NCBI RefSeq assembly: GCF_007991655.1
Contig: NZ_BJYT01000013.1
Coordinates: 62,001-126,000 of the forward strand
Length of the DNA: 64,000 nucleotides
Origin: Segetibacter aerophilus
GTDB taxonomy: Bacteria > Bacteroidota > Bacteroidia > Chitinophagales > Chitinophagaceae
Reading direction: 5' to 3'
Part shown: piece after piece, positions 9,110 through 17,308 of the stretch
How the letters are laid out: every line of letters begins with the position of its first letter
How positions within the stretch are numbered: the stretch's first letter is position 1
Position numbers and translations under genes: made by a program
The notes under the pieces: model-generated
Seen by the model: only the letters and a program-made list of their open reading frames with translations
Told to the model about the DNA's origin: nothing
The model's database searches: none

Positions 9110-10170
9110 CTATTTTGAATAACTCTCAATTAATGTCTTAGCTTCTGCTGCGGTCAATCGAGAAACTGTACCATGTCTGGCTTCAGAGGGAAAATTAACG
9201 TCGTTTTCAACTGCCCAATGAATGAGGTCCGGCGAGTAAGAAGCACCGAAACGATTCGTCATACAATAATCATATAACAATAACCAACCGGGCTTTACAG
9301 GGTCTTTCATTACAGTAGGCCCTTCAGTAATTACCGGAACAATCTGGCCATTGTTTAAATGTCCTTGAACTATGCTGTATGGCCCCTCGAGGTTCTTAGA
9401 TGTGGCAACGCGAATAGCTCTCCTTTCGCCCGTTTTTACCCCAAATTCTTCCTCTTTATGATACAAATAATAAGTTCCGCCACGTTCCAATAAAGTCCCG
9501 TCAATAACGGAATAAGGAGGATTGAAAAACATTTTTGCAGGTGTAAAAGTTTTCCAATCACGCGTTTTTGAGTACCAAAGCCTGCTCTCTTTCCACCCCG
9601 CATCTCTGAACGATGATGACCAGAATAAAATGTACTCTCCTGTTTTATCATCATAAAACCACTCAGGAGCCCAAATATTTCTAGCTAAAGCACCGAAGTC
9701 ATTTCGTACGTCTTTCATCAACCGCAGAGGCGCTTCAACCTGCCAGCGAAGCAGATCTTTAGAAGTTGCGTAGAGACAGCCCGGCCCTACTTTTTCACGG
9801 TCGGCAACTCTTCCCCCACCTGTTGCCAATATCCGCCACAAACCATCCGGTCCGCGACGAACAAAGGGATCTCGCATCTGTTGCTCCCAGACCGGCTCGT
9901 TGTTATTTAAGGGAGTCCAATGACGTCCATCTGTTGATAAAGCGATGTGCAACTTTTCTACCTGCATGGGGTTAGGCAAGGGTACTTCAACTGTATTTCC
10001 TTTTGAATCAATTTCAATACGGGTTGGATAACGTTGACGAAGTAAGTAAGCATCCAGACGTTTTCATTCTTGCCAATGGTAAGCTGTTCTTTTGCTACTG
10101 TCTCTTTTTTGCCCTGTGCAAATGCTCCTGTCTGAAGAACGACTAATACAATAAATAGTGCAAGTTTCAT
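9110..10170 (-). pseudogene. glycoside hydrolase family 43-like gene with a single frameshift
   Basis: Two minus-strand frames encode one protein. The N-terminal frame starts at the ATG at 10170 with a signal peptide (MKLALFIVLVVLQTGAFAQ) and reads to VWMLTYF. The second frame continues from RQRYPTRIEIDSKGNTVEVP to the stop at 9110. Restoring one base at about 10039-10041 (TTC GTC to TTY CGT C) joins them as WMLTYFRQRYPTRIEID, which is the natural sequence. The repaired product would have about 353 residues with GH43-type five-blade motifs (MRDPFVRRGPDG, IWAPEWFYDD, ITEGPTVMKD) and would cleave a plant or microbial glycan outside the cell. The promoter is intact, so this is either a recent mutation or a sequencing error. 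Confidence 0.8.
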
Positions 10171-10191
10171 GTTTACAAAATTTGTACTGGT

Positions 10192-10199
10192 CAAATGTA
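10192..10199 (-). promoter_or_regulatory. TANNTTTG -7 element of the GH43 gene
   Basis: The minus strand reads TACATTTG, an exact match to the Bacteroidota -7 consensus, 21 bp upstream of the ATG at 10170. It supports 10170 rather than a TTG at 10194 as the start. Confidence 0.5.
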
Positions 10200-10444
10200 G
10201 GCTATGTTGTTATTACTTCAGGAAAGACAAATCGAAGCTTTATAGGCATCCCTTCCAAATGATAGACATTATAATATTATTGATTGTCTCGTATTGTCGG
10301 TGAACAAAAATCAAATAACCAGGTAGCAAGTTCCTGAACCATTACAAGCAGCAGCAATCGACTCAACCTTTTTTCTTCAAAGAAAACAGCATTACAAGAC
10401 CGCTAAGTAAGACAAGGGTTAAGAACTGCGGAGAAATCAATTAA

Positions 10445-10800
10445 CTAACTCGCCCGGTTTCCGCTGGCAAGTCCGTTATTCAGGTTTTTGAACACTGCAA
10501 CTAAACCTAGACGCAGTTCAGTTGGTTGAGCGCATTCGTCCTTTCGACTGAACAAAGCATCGGCACTATAACCTGGCCTTTAAAGTATAGTGAACAAACA
10601 TTGTTGTCCTGATATTGAAGTCACTCACATAAGCCTTGGTACCCTATTTAATTTCGAAACAATTCTACTACTTCAAGCTTGCTTACTTTGGTTGTATCAG
10701 GCACGTTTACCCAAAAAGCATTAAATAGAAGCTTTCCATCGATTAGTTACAACTTTTAGTGATAGTATTTCATCTGTTACAAGAACAGTCAATGCAACTA
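10445..10800 (-). pseudogene. decayed reading frame of unknown family
   Basis: In the gap 10200-10823, successive minus-strand frames give coding-like text. First comes ALTVLVTDEILSLKVVTN (from about 10800). Then LIDGKLLFNAFWVNVPDTTK to a stop at 10648, and TKAYVSDFNIRTTMFVHYTL. The last is SADALFSRKDECAQPTELRL to a stop at 10445. The order and strand are consistent, with one-base shifts between pieces, as expected for a broken gene. No family is recognised and no motif identifies a function. The remaining part of the gap (10200-10444) holds nothing I can support. Confidence 0.35.
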
Positions 10801-10823
10801 AACAGAAGCCTGCTTCAAAACTT

Positions 10824-11567
10824 ATGATACCTGAGCCTAACTTACCACTTCATAATTTCTTCATTCATGAAAAACCCTTTGCGCTAAAGCAGGACCGTCC
10901 GCTTGCAAGTTTTGTAAATAAGGCTTTACGCGGTTCAAGGTTTAATTACCAGCTTAATCCGCTTCCCAACCCCGTTGAGGACATGAACACAATAGAACAG
11001 CGCATCAACTTCTTCCTTCTCCTGGAAAATATAATTGCAAATAAAATAGAAGGAGATGTAGTCGAATTAGGTTGCTTTACTGGGCACTGCGCAATGCTGT
11101 TTCAGAAGACGATCGAGATGATGCAGTCCACTAAACAACTGCATTTGTACGACAGTTTCTCGTCGAAGTTTACAATCGAGGGTAGTGTTCTCGAGGTATT
11201 AAAGGAGAACTTTAAAGCAGCGGAGTTAAAAGAACCTATTATTCACGCGGGATATTTTAATGTAACTATACCAGGAGATTTACCGCCAGTTATTTCCTTC
11301 GCCCATATTGATTGTGGCTTTGCAGGAGACCCGTTAAAGCATAAAGAAGTCGTGCTGGATTGTCTCGACCATATTTATCCAAGAATGAGTAGTGGAGCAA
11401 TATGCATATTGATGGATTATCATGATAGCTCAATTAATGATAAGGGCTTCGACGCCAATCCGGGGGTGAAACTGGCGTGCGACGAATTTTTAAATGATAA
11501 AAAAGAAAGAATAACGTCCCTTTTTGGCAACCAGTATTCACACGGTTTTTTTAGAAAAATCTACTAA
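10824..11567 (+). CDS. TylF/MycF-type SAM-dependent methyltransferase
   Basis: 247 residues. The glycine-rich SAM site is VVELGCFTGHCAM, followed by the acidic loop LHLYDSFSS. Later come FAHIDCGFAGD and ICILMDYHD, which fit the metal and substrate side of the TylF/MycF O-methyltransferase family. Family members methylate sugar hydroxyls of macrolides or related small molecules, but many genomic homologues have unknown substrates. No sugar-biosynthesis genes lie nearby, so the target cannot be inferred. The ATG at 10824 is the first in frame. Confidence 0.75.
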   Translation: MIPEPNLPLHNFFIHEKPFALKQDRPLASFVNKALRGSRFNYQLNPLPNPVEDMNTIEQRINFFLLLENIIANKIEGDVVELGCFTGHCAMLFQKTIEMMQSTKQLHLYDSFSSKFTIEGSVLEVLKENFKAAELKEPIIHAGYFNVTIPGDLPPVISFAHIDCGFAGDPLKHKEVVLDCLDHIYPRMSSGAICILMDYHDSSINDKGFDANPGVKLACDEFLNDKKERITSLFGNQYSHGFFRKIY

Positions 11568-11668
11568 GTTCCGATGCCGCGAGGGAGTGCACTGAAGGCC
11601 TTGGTAATTTGCTGATAACGAGGAAATAAAATAATTAGCCGGTAGCGAAAGTGATACAAGAGTAAGCC

Positions 11669-11869
11669 GTGAGAGAGTGCCTTTTTGATGTAATAAACTA
11701 TAAATACCGTTCCTACAACAGGACTACTTACTCCACTAAAGAATTACAAGAAATGAGGAATCAGCGGCGTGGAATAAATATTGATTATGCCGAATGAAGA
11801 GTATTGCAGCTTGAGAAAGATAAATTAATTCAAACAAGCGTCAACACTGAATACATGCAACTTAAATAA
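11669..11869 (+). pseudogene. small frame with an internal TGA, probable gene remnant
   Basis: This sits in the gap 11568-11916. A GTG-started plus-strand frame reads YKYRSYNRTTYSTKELQEMR and on to GINIDYAE. It meets TGA at 11795-11797 and continues in the same frame as RVLQLEKDKLIQTSVNTEYM to TAA at 11867-11869. The 67 codons have coding-like composition on both sides of the stop, which suggests a nonsense mutation in a small or truncated gene. The family is unknown, and chance is possible. Confidence 0.25.
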
Positions 11870-11916
11870 AACTTAAGGCATCATTAATTCGTTATTTAAT
11901 TTTAAAAAGGAACAAA

Positions 11917-12237
11917 GTGAAAGCAGACTTTACGAATCATTCGCATTTTAACATTATCAAATTTCTTTACCAATTTAAGGATGATAATAAATTTTATAGA
12001 CTGGATGAACAAGAACTTAACCTCGAATCAAAGAAGGACACTTATAGGTACATCTACAACTTGCGCAATGATGCACTGATATGTACGGACAGGGAGGTTT
12101 ATCAAATCGATGAGGATTATTATAGCGTAGAAAATTTTGGTAATACCGAAGAAATAAGGGCTAAAATTCTACCAAAAGGGATCGCCGTAATAGAGAACCT
12201 GCAAGAGAAAAAGAACTTCGCTGCATCAGAAAATTGA
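11917..12237 (+). CDS. small hypothetical protein, possible winged-helix fold
   Basis: 106 residues with a GTG start preceded by an AAAAAGGA-type ribosome binding site at about 11904-11911. The C-terminal part (EIRAKILPKGIAVIENLQEK) resembles the strand-turn-helix tail of winged-helix proteins of the ITPKG type. The N-terminus (HFNIIKFLYQFKDDNKFYRL) could be the first helix. No signal peptide is present, so it is cytosolic. A terminator follows 88 bp after the stop. The winged-helix suggestion is pattern-based and weak. Confidence 0.55.
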   Translation: MKADFTNHSHFNIIKFLYQFKDDNKFYRLDEQELNLESKKDTYRYIYNLRNDALICTDREVYQIDEDYYSVENFGNTEEIRAKILPKGIAVIENLQEKKNFAASEN

Positions 12238-12646
12238 TCTTATAGCAGTATACCTATTTCACAGTATCACTTGCTCCCAGGTAATTGCCGTTGCCTTAAC
12301 AATTGCCTTTTCCAAGCTGCCCTAATCTATCATCGATGATCAATAGTTCATCGGTGATAGATCTTTTTCAAGGCCTACGCGGTCTAAACTCTCTAGAGGC
12401 AAATAAAAACCTCAACTAATTCTTTTACTACAAATCCAACAGGAAGCGTTAGTCCGAACTTGCGCTTAAATCTCGCTGGCTACTACTTCAATTTTCTTCC
12501 TATTTAATCTTCCTCCATAAGTTCTTAGGTGCTACAAAACATAACTGACTGAACTAGATATTTTGGAACTATAGTGCTTAATTTGTACTTCTATAAGCAG
12601 TAAGGTTTATAAAAAAACTTTAATATTACTCCTAACATAGCTAAGA
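12238..12646. other. intergenic region with a terminator
   Basis: 409 bp between the small protein and the histidine kinase. Apart from the hairpin at 12325-12369, I see no gene or repeat; open frames here are short and lack coding character. Confidence 0.6.
12325..12369 (+). terminator. intrinsic terminator after the 106-aa gene
   Basis: A 15-bp stem (12325-12339 with 12348-12362, one G-T wobble) and an 8-nt loop are followed by CTTTTTC. Confidence 0.75.
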
Positions 12647-13933
12647 ATGTGGAATGAACGTTTGAAGGAACAGGTACAGAAATACTCCAAAACATTACAA
12701 ATCGAGAATGGGAATTGGGACCAGTTCTTACAAGATGTAAGCGATACTTACGATGAATTTGAGAATAAGATCACATCTTGCAATCTCCCTCTATCTCACA
12801 ATACTTATTCAACAAACGAAATAAACACCGGGTTAAGAAATGAGGCCGAAGAATTAGAGCGGGCACACGCCGAGCTCGGCAGAATTTTGAATAGCGTAAA
12901 CCACGGTTTCTTTTCACGCGACTTAATCACCGACAGCTACACCTATCTATCTCAAGGCTGTGAAAAAATTTACGGTTATAAGATTGAAGAGTTTTTTAAG
13001 AATAGGAGACTTTGGTATGAAGTGATTTTTGAGGAAGACAGAATTGTAGTACAAAGAGACAATGAACGTTTAAAAAACAAAGAAGAAGTATATACCCAGT
13101 ACAGGATCATACATAAAGATGGAACGCTGAAATGGATTGAATTAACATTGATTCCGTTCTTCAAAGATAGTTTGTTGGTAAGGGTAGATGGCGTCGTAAA
13201 CGAAATCACAAAACGAAAAGAAGAGGAGACTGAACGAGACGTTATAATGAAGGAACTCATTGCAATTAACGCTGACCTCAAACAATTTTCCTATATCACA
13301 TCTCACAATTTGAGGTCGCCTTTATCAAATATCCAAGGCATCTTAAACCTCTTTGATTTAGACCAAAAAGATGAGCACAATCGTCGACTGGTAGAGATGT
13401 TGAAATCTACTTCCCATCAACTACACACTACTATCGAAGATTTGACGCAGATTCTTATAATTAAGAATAATGTAAATCCTGATCCTGCTGACCTAAATCT
13501 CGAAGAGACTTTTAATCATGTACTTAAAACTTACACTGGCGCCATCAATGAAATCGGCGGAAAAGTTATTGCTGATTTTAAATCACCCTCAGTAAAACTA
13601 AAAAAAGTATTTCTCGAAAGTATTTTCATCAACCTCATTTCAAATGCCGTTAAATATCATTCTCCACATCGAAACCTGGTAATACAGGTCGAGAGCAAAG
13701 AGGAGGATAATAATTACGTCTGTATAAAGTTTACTGACAACGGCATAGGGATAGATTTGAACAGGCATAAGGGAAGAGTCTTTGGCCTCTACCAACGGTT
13801 TGATGACAAAGTTGAAGGCAAAGGCCTCGGGCTTTTTATAATCAAATCTCAGATAGAATCTACCGGAGGCTCAATCGCGATTGAAAGCGAACCTGGTGTC
13901 GGTACAACTTTTCTTATTAAGCTTAAACGGTAG
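12647..13933 (+). CDS. PAS-domain sensor histidine kinase
   Basis: 428 residues with no membrane segment or signal peptide, so a cytosolic sensor. An N-terminal helical segment is followed by a PAS fold at about 80-190 (NSVNHGFFSRDLITDSYTYL, then EYRIIHKDG-like YRIIHKDGTLKWIEL). The phospho-acceptor is H220 in TSHNLRSPLSN. The ATPase domain contains the N box NLISNAVKYH, the G1 box DNGIGID and GKGLGLFIIKSQIESTGG. It autophosphorylates and would pass phosphate to a response regulator. No regulator gene is adjacent, so this is an orphan kinase; the signal is unknown. Confidence 0.93.
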   Translation: MWNERLKEQVQKYSKTLQIENGNWDQFLQDVSDTYDEFENKITSCNLPLSHNTYSTNEINTGLRNEAEELERAHAELGRILNSVNHGFFSRDLITDSYTYLSQGCEKIYGYKIEEFFKNRRLWYEVIFEEDRIVVQRDNERLKNKEEVYTQYRIIHKDGTLKWIELTLIPFFKDSLLVRVDGVVNEITKRKEEETERDVIMKELIAINADLKQFSYITSHNLRSPLSNIQGILNLFDLDQKDEHNRRLVEMLKSTSHQLHTTIEDLTQILIIKNNVNPDPADLNLEETFNHVLKTYTGAINEIGGKVIADFKSPSVKLKKVFLESIFINLISNAVKYHSPHRNLVIQVESKEEDNNYVCIKFTDNGIGIDLNRHKGRVFGLYQRFDDKVEGKGLGLFIIKSQIESTGGSIAIESEPGVGTTFLIKLKR

Positions 13934-13957
13934 CTCTACCGTAGTAAATCCCTGCTG

Positions 13958-13965
13958 TACTTTTG
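13958..13965 (+). promoter_or_regulatory. TANNTTTG -7 element of the EamA transporter gene
   Basis: TACTTTTG matches the -7 consensus exactly and lies 20 bp before the TTG start at 13986. A small hairpin (ACGGTA/TACCGT) at the kinase stop precedes it, so the transporter probably has its own transcript. Confidence 0.45.
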
Positions 13966-13985
13966 CAGTAATAAACTTGAGATAG

Positions 13986-14873
13986 TTGATAGAAACTCTT
14001 TTAACCTCTGCAGCAGTTGTACTAAGAATAGTTTCAAATCCCGTTGGAAACGTGTTTCAAAAACAACTCACTGCAAGAGGTAATCACCCTCTACTAATCA
14101 ACTTTCTAACTTACCTTCTTTTATCTTTTGTTTGCCTTGCATTTGCACTGCACATCAATTGGCAAAAGCTTCCTGCAGAATTTTGGCTTTATTCTGTTTT
14201 AGCAGGTATAGTCGGAGCACTGGGAAATGGTTTTTTGGTAAAGGCACTTCAAAAAGGCGATCTCTCTGTTCTCGGTCCAATAAACGCATACAAATCAGTT
14301 GTCGGAATCATTGTAGGCATTTTTCTTTTAAAAGAAATCCCTAACGTTTGGGGCGTTCTTGGGATTGCTTTAATTGTTTACGGAAGCTATTTTGTTTTAG
14401 ACACCACAGAAGAAAGGTTTTCATGGGGTTTATTTAAAAAAAGCGAAATCCAGTTCCGACTTTGGGCGCTAATCCTGACCGCTGTTGAGGCGGTCTTTCT
14501 AAAAAAAATCATCCTCGCATCGTCTGCAACAATTGCCTTTATTAGCTGGTGTTGGTTCGGTGCGGTGTTTTCGTTTCTTCTACTTTTTGTCTACCAGCTT
14601 AACGTCGTGTCTCAAATGAAAAGAATACGTTTCAGGGACTTTAGCAAATACCTATTTCTTATTATTTGCATCGGCACCATGCAGTATTCTACCAATTATA
14701 CGTTCGGGCACATGCCCGTTGGCTACGCCTTATCCCTTTTTCAACTTTCTATCATTGTAAGTGTCGTACTAGGACATCGGTTTTTCCACGAACAGGACAT
14801 CCGTAAGAAGTTGATTGGTTCCATGATTATGATAGCGGGTTCTATTCTCATTATTCTCTTAAAGAATAAATAG
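13986..14873 (+). CDS. EamA/DMT-family membrane transporter
   Basis: 295 residues with about ten hydrophobic segments arranged as two similar halves, typical of the drug/metabolite transporter superfamily. The first half ends with GDLSVLGPINAYKSVVGII, a common EamA signature at the end of the third and fourth helices. A matching VGYALSLFQLSIIVSVVLG occurs in the second half. It likely exports or imports a small metabolite across the inner membrane; the substrate is not predictable. The start codon appears to be TTG, because no ATG occurs early enough to keep the first helix, and a -7 element lies just upstream. Confidence 0.8.
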   Translation: MIETLLTSAAVVLRIVSNPVGNVFQKQLTARGNHPLLINFLTYLLLSFVCLAFALHINWQKLPAEFWLYSVLAGIVGALGNGFLVKALQKGDLSVLGPINAYKSVVGIIVGIFLLKEIPNVWGVLGIALIVYGSYFVLDTTEERFSWGLFKKSEIQFRLWALILTAVEAVFLKKIILASSATIAFISWCWFGAVFSFLLLFVYQLNVVSQMKRIRFRDFSKYLFLIICIGTMQYSTNYTFGHMPVGYALSLFQLSIIVSVVLGHRFFHEQDIRKKLIGSMIMIAGSILIILLKNK

Positions 14874-14938
14874 GTTTAAAAAGATCTAAACCTTCTGATT
14901 TTTATGTTGCCAGCCGTGGTATTATTCCCCTTGCTTTT

Positions 14939-14958
14939 GTTGTGTCACTCCCTTGTAC
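14939..14958 (+). repeat. dispersed 20-bp element, copy 1
   Basis: GTTGTGTCACTCCCTTGTAC, differing at one position from the commonest form in this window. It lies in the short gap after the EamA gene. Confidence 0.7.
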
Positions 14959-15005
14959 AGTTGATAGGAACGCAGCGACGGTCAATAGATTTTTCCCATA
15001 AAAAC

Positions 15006-15031
15006 GAATAGCGGCAATGATGCCGCTATTC
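15006..15031 (-). terminator. intrinsic terminator of the alpha/beta hydrolase gene
   Basis: An 11-bp perfect stem (15006-15016 with 15021-15031) with a 4-nt loop. On the minus strand it is followed by GTTTTTATG, 22 bp after the hydrolase stop. Confidence 0.75.
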
Positions 15032-15052
15032 CAAAATCAACTAAACATTTTC

Positions 15053-15886
15053 TTATCTACAAAACTCAATCAGGTCTTTGTTAAGCATTTGGCGATGCGT
15101 ATAAAATAAACCATGAGGTGCTCCCTCATACACTTTGTAAACAGCGTTTGGTATCATTGTAGATGTCCGTTCGCTACTGGCTTTGATCGGCACGGTTTGA
15201 TCATCATCACCATGAATAATGAGTGTAGGAATTTTTATTGATTTTACGTCTGCCCTAAAATCAGTGGATGCAAACGCAATTGCACATTGCTGAGTAGCTA
15301 TCGGCGCAGCAACAGAAGCCAGCGCCCGGTAGTACTCAAGCAAAGGCGCACTAACCGGGTGGTTAATAAGATTAACGCCGAAGAATTTCTTTCCAAAGTC
15401 GTCGAGAAAAGCTATACGATCCTTTTTCATTTCAGTCATCATTTCTTCAAACACTTCATTGGCAACACCATCCTTGTTGTCGTCAGCTTTTTTCAAGTAT
15501 GGCGTTACGGCACTAACCAATACAAGCTTCGAAACTCTTTCGCTTCCATATTTGCTTAGGTAACGAACCGCTTCTCCTCCACCCATAGAAAAACCGACCA
15601 ACACTGCATCACGAAGATCAAGAGTTTCCATAACTGAATGAAGATCTGAAGTCAGCGTATCGTAATCATAATCACCCCACGGTTTCGATGACTTACCAAA
15701 CCCTCTTCTATCATATTTAATCACCCGGAAGCCTGCCTCTACAAGATCATCAATCTGGTACTCCCACATCTCTTTGCTCAATGGCCAACCGTGTATTAAA
15801 ACTACAGGTCTACCCTTTCCATAATCCTTAAAAGATAGTTGCACTTCTTCTCCTGAAGACGAGTCAATTGTTTTAATAAAGTCCAT
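15053..15886 (-). CDS. alpha/beta hydrolase, cofactor-free haloperoxidase/esterase type
   Basis: 277 residues. The family pattern is complete: oxyanion region VLIHGWPLSKEMW, nucleophile Ser100 in GFSMGG, catalytic Asp in IIHGDDDQTVP and His in GAPHGLFYTH. YDRRGFGKSSKPW and the overall length place it with non-haem chloroperoxidase-like esterases. No signal peptide is visible. The likely reaction is ester hydrolysis or perhydrolysis of a small substrate. The gene is monocistronic with a strong terminator. Confidence 0.88.
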   Translation of the reverse strand: MDFIKTIDSSSGEEVQLSFKDYGKGRPVVLIHGWPLSKEMWEYQIDDLVEAGFRVIKYDRRGFGKSSKPWGDYDYDTLTSDLHSVMETLDLRDAVLVGFSMGGGEAVRYLSKYGSERVSKLVLVSAVTPYLKKADDNKDGVANEVFEEMMTEMKKDRIAFLDDFGKKFFGVNLINHPVSAPLLEYYRALASVAAPIATQQCAIAFASTDFRADVKSIKIPTLIIHGDDDQTVPIKASSERTSTMIPNAVYKVYEGAPHGLFYTHRQMLNKDLIEFCR

Positions 15887-16259
15887 AATTACAATTTTTG
15901 TTTTGAGACAGGTTGTACAAATCGTTCCACTGTACTTTGTTTATTTATTAAAGACTTTTAAGAAATTGCATTAAACACCTGTTGCTCGTGTTTCTTAAAA
16001 ATGAGGAATAATGTCTCTAACATTTTTAACTGCAGCAGCATATCAGATTGTAATTACGGCATTTAGAAAAGAAATAGCTTTTGCTGACTACTTAATAATT
16101 TTACGTTAATCACATGAACATCTCTTCTTGTTCATACCAGGCCTTCAAAAATGGGTTCTATATTCTCACCTTATTTGCAGCAACATTTTAGCAAACTGAA
16201 AGTATACTTCTATTAATTTCTACTTTAGTTTCGATCGTTTAATTGGTCATTCTTCTAAA
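15887..16259. other. intergenic region between divergent genes
   Basis: 373 bp between the alpha/beta hydrolase (minus) and the DUF922 gene (plus). I see no coding remnant, strong hairpin or repeat. It presumably holds both promoters. Confidence 0.5.
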
Positions 16260-16781
16260 ATGAAAATATTATTCACAGCTCTATTCACTGCCGTCACCTT
16301 TCTTAAAGGATACAGTCAGAATAACTATATCAACTGGCACGACAACACTAAAATCAGGTGGGCAGATTTTAAAGGTGTAGTAGAAACAAGTAGTCCGTTT
16401 GCAGCTATGTCAGCAGTGGGCATCAATTATAAATATAATTCCGTCTCCAAAGGAAAAGCTGTTGAGGTCAGCTTTGAAATAAATGCAGCGTTCGACAAAA
16501 CGAAGTCGTGGAGTAAAAGATCGGAACAGACCGTTAACACCCTCAAGCATGAGCAGCTACATTTCGATATTTGTGAGGTAGTGAGTAGAGAATTCAGAAA
16601 AGAGGCAGAACAAACCGTTTATACTAAGAATTATAAGAATGAAATTACCAGGATCTTCAACAGGTATACTCGGGAACTACAAAAACTGCAAAAAAAGTAT
16701 GATGACCAAACAAGGCACAGTAAGAATAAAACAAAGCAAAAAGAGTGGGAAAATTTAATTCACCAGGAGTTGGCGAGATAA
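16260..16781 (+). CDS. DUF922-family secreted putative zinc protease
   Basis: 173 residues with a signal peptide (about 1-19, ending GYSQ). The motif H97-E-Q-L-H101 in LKHEQLHFDICE fits the DUF922 family, whose members are predicted metal-dependent peptidases with an HExxH-like site. In this protein the residue after the first His is Glu98, as needed for catalysis. The preceding NWHDNTKIRWADFKG is a typical family opening. It probably acts in the periplasm. No partner gene is obvious. Confidence 0.8.
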   Translation: MKILFTALFTAVTFLKGYSQNNYINWHDNTKIRWADFKGVVETSSPFAAMSAVGINYKYNSVSKGKAVEVSFEINAAFDKTKSWSKRSEQTVNTLKHEQLHFDICEVVSREFRKEAEQTVYTKNYKNEITRIFNRYTRELQKLQKKYDDQTRHSKNKTKQKEWENLIHQELAR

Positions 16782-16893
16782 TTCTTCCTGGTTTCGCTAG
16801 CTAAGAAGCAACAGTACTTTCAAGAGCTATGAATGATTAAGGCACGGTTTTTATTAAACTAAGTAATATTATTTACCATTAAAAAATAAAATT

Positions 16894-17166
16894 ATGCTTC
16901 ACAATAAGAAAGGACCAACCGGAGGTTTATTATTAGCAGGATTAGCTGCCTTTGCATATTATAAATACTCAAAGCTTAGCTCAGAGGAAAAAGAAAACTT
17001 GTTCGGTGATCTAAAAGCTAAGGGACAAAAGCTGTATGACGAGTATGTACCTGAAAAGTACAAAAGCCTTTTTTCTAAAAATAGCGGTAGTACTGCAGGT
17101 AGCTCTACAAGTGGTACTGCAAGCGCTAATTCTCATTTCGGTGAAGGAAACGCTTACAGCAGCTAG
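16894..17166 (+). CDS. small membrane-associated protein, YtxH-like
   Basis: 90 residues. A glycine-rich hydrophobic helix near the N-terminus (GPTGGLLLAGLAAFAYYKY) is followed by an amphipathic helix and a Ser/Gly/Thr-rich tail. This layout is similar to YtxH-like stress proteins, with which it shares no diagnostic motif. A terminator follows 18 bp after the stop, which supports this being a real short transcript. The function is unknown. Confidence 0.6.
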   Translation: MLHNKKGPTGGLLLAGLAAFAYYKYSKLSSEEKENLFGDLKAKGQKLYDEYVPEKYKSLFSKNSGSTAGSSTSGTASANSHFGEGNAYSS

Positions 17167-17184
17167 AATTAAAATAAAAGATGC

Positions 17185-17223
17185 AGAAGCCCGTGTAATG
17201 AAAATTGCAGGGGCTTCTTTTTT
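17185..17223 (+). terminator. intrinsic terminator of the 90-aa gene
   Basis: An 8-bp stem AGAAGCCC/GGGCTTCT (17185-17192 with 17211-17218) is followed by a run of T residues. Confidence 0.75.
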
Positions 17224-17249
17224 TCGGACATGTTTTCACGCACTAAAAG

Positions 17250-17278
17250 TTGATTAGAAATTGTAATCCATAGATTTG
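17250..17278 (+). promoter_or_regulatory. promoter of the GH16 gene
   Basis: TTG (17250-17252), an 18-bp spacer and TAGATTTG (17271-17278) match the Bacteroidota -33/-7 consensus. The ATG follows 30 bp downstream of the -7 box. Confidence 0.6.
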
Positions 17279-17308
17279 CATGAGCCTTCACCTTAACGGC
17301 TTCTAACG

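Noticed and set aside
9958-10194. Separate 78-residue secreted protein upstream of a 289-residue GH43
   Set aside because: The pieces are two parts of one GH43 gene split by a one-base shift; the second frame has no own start region.
14959-14985. Second arm of the dispersed element after copy 1 (AACGCAGCGACGG)
   Set aside because: Similarity to GCGACGCAACG is partial and the order of the words differs; not counted as a copy.
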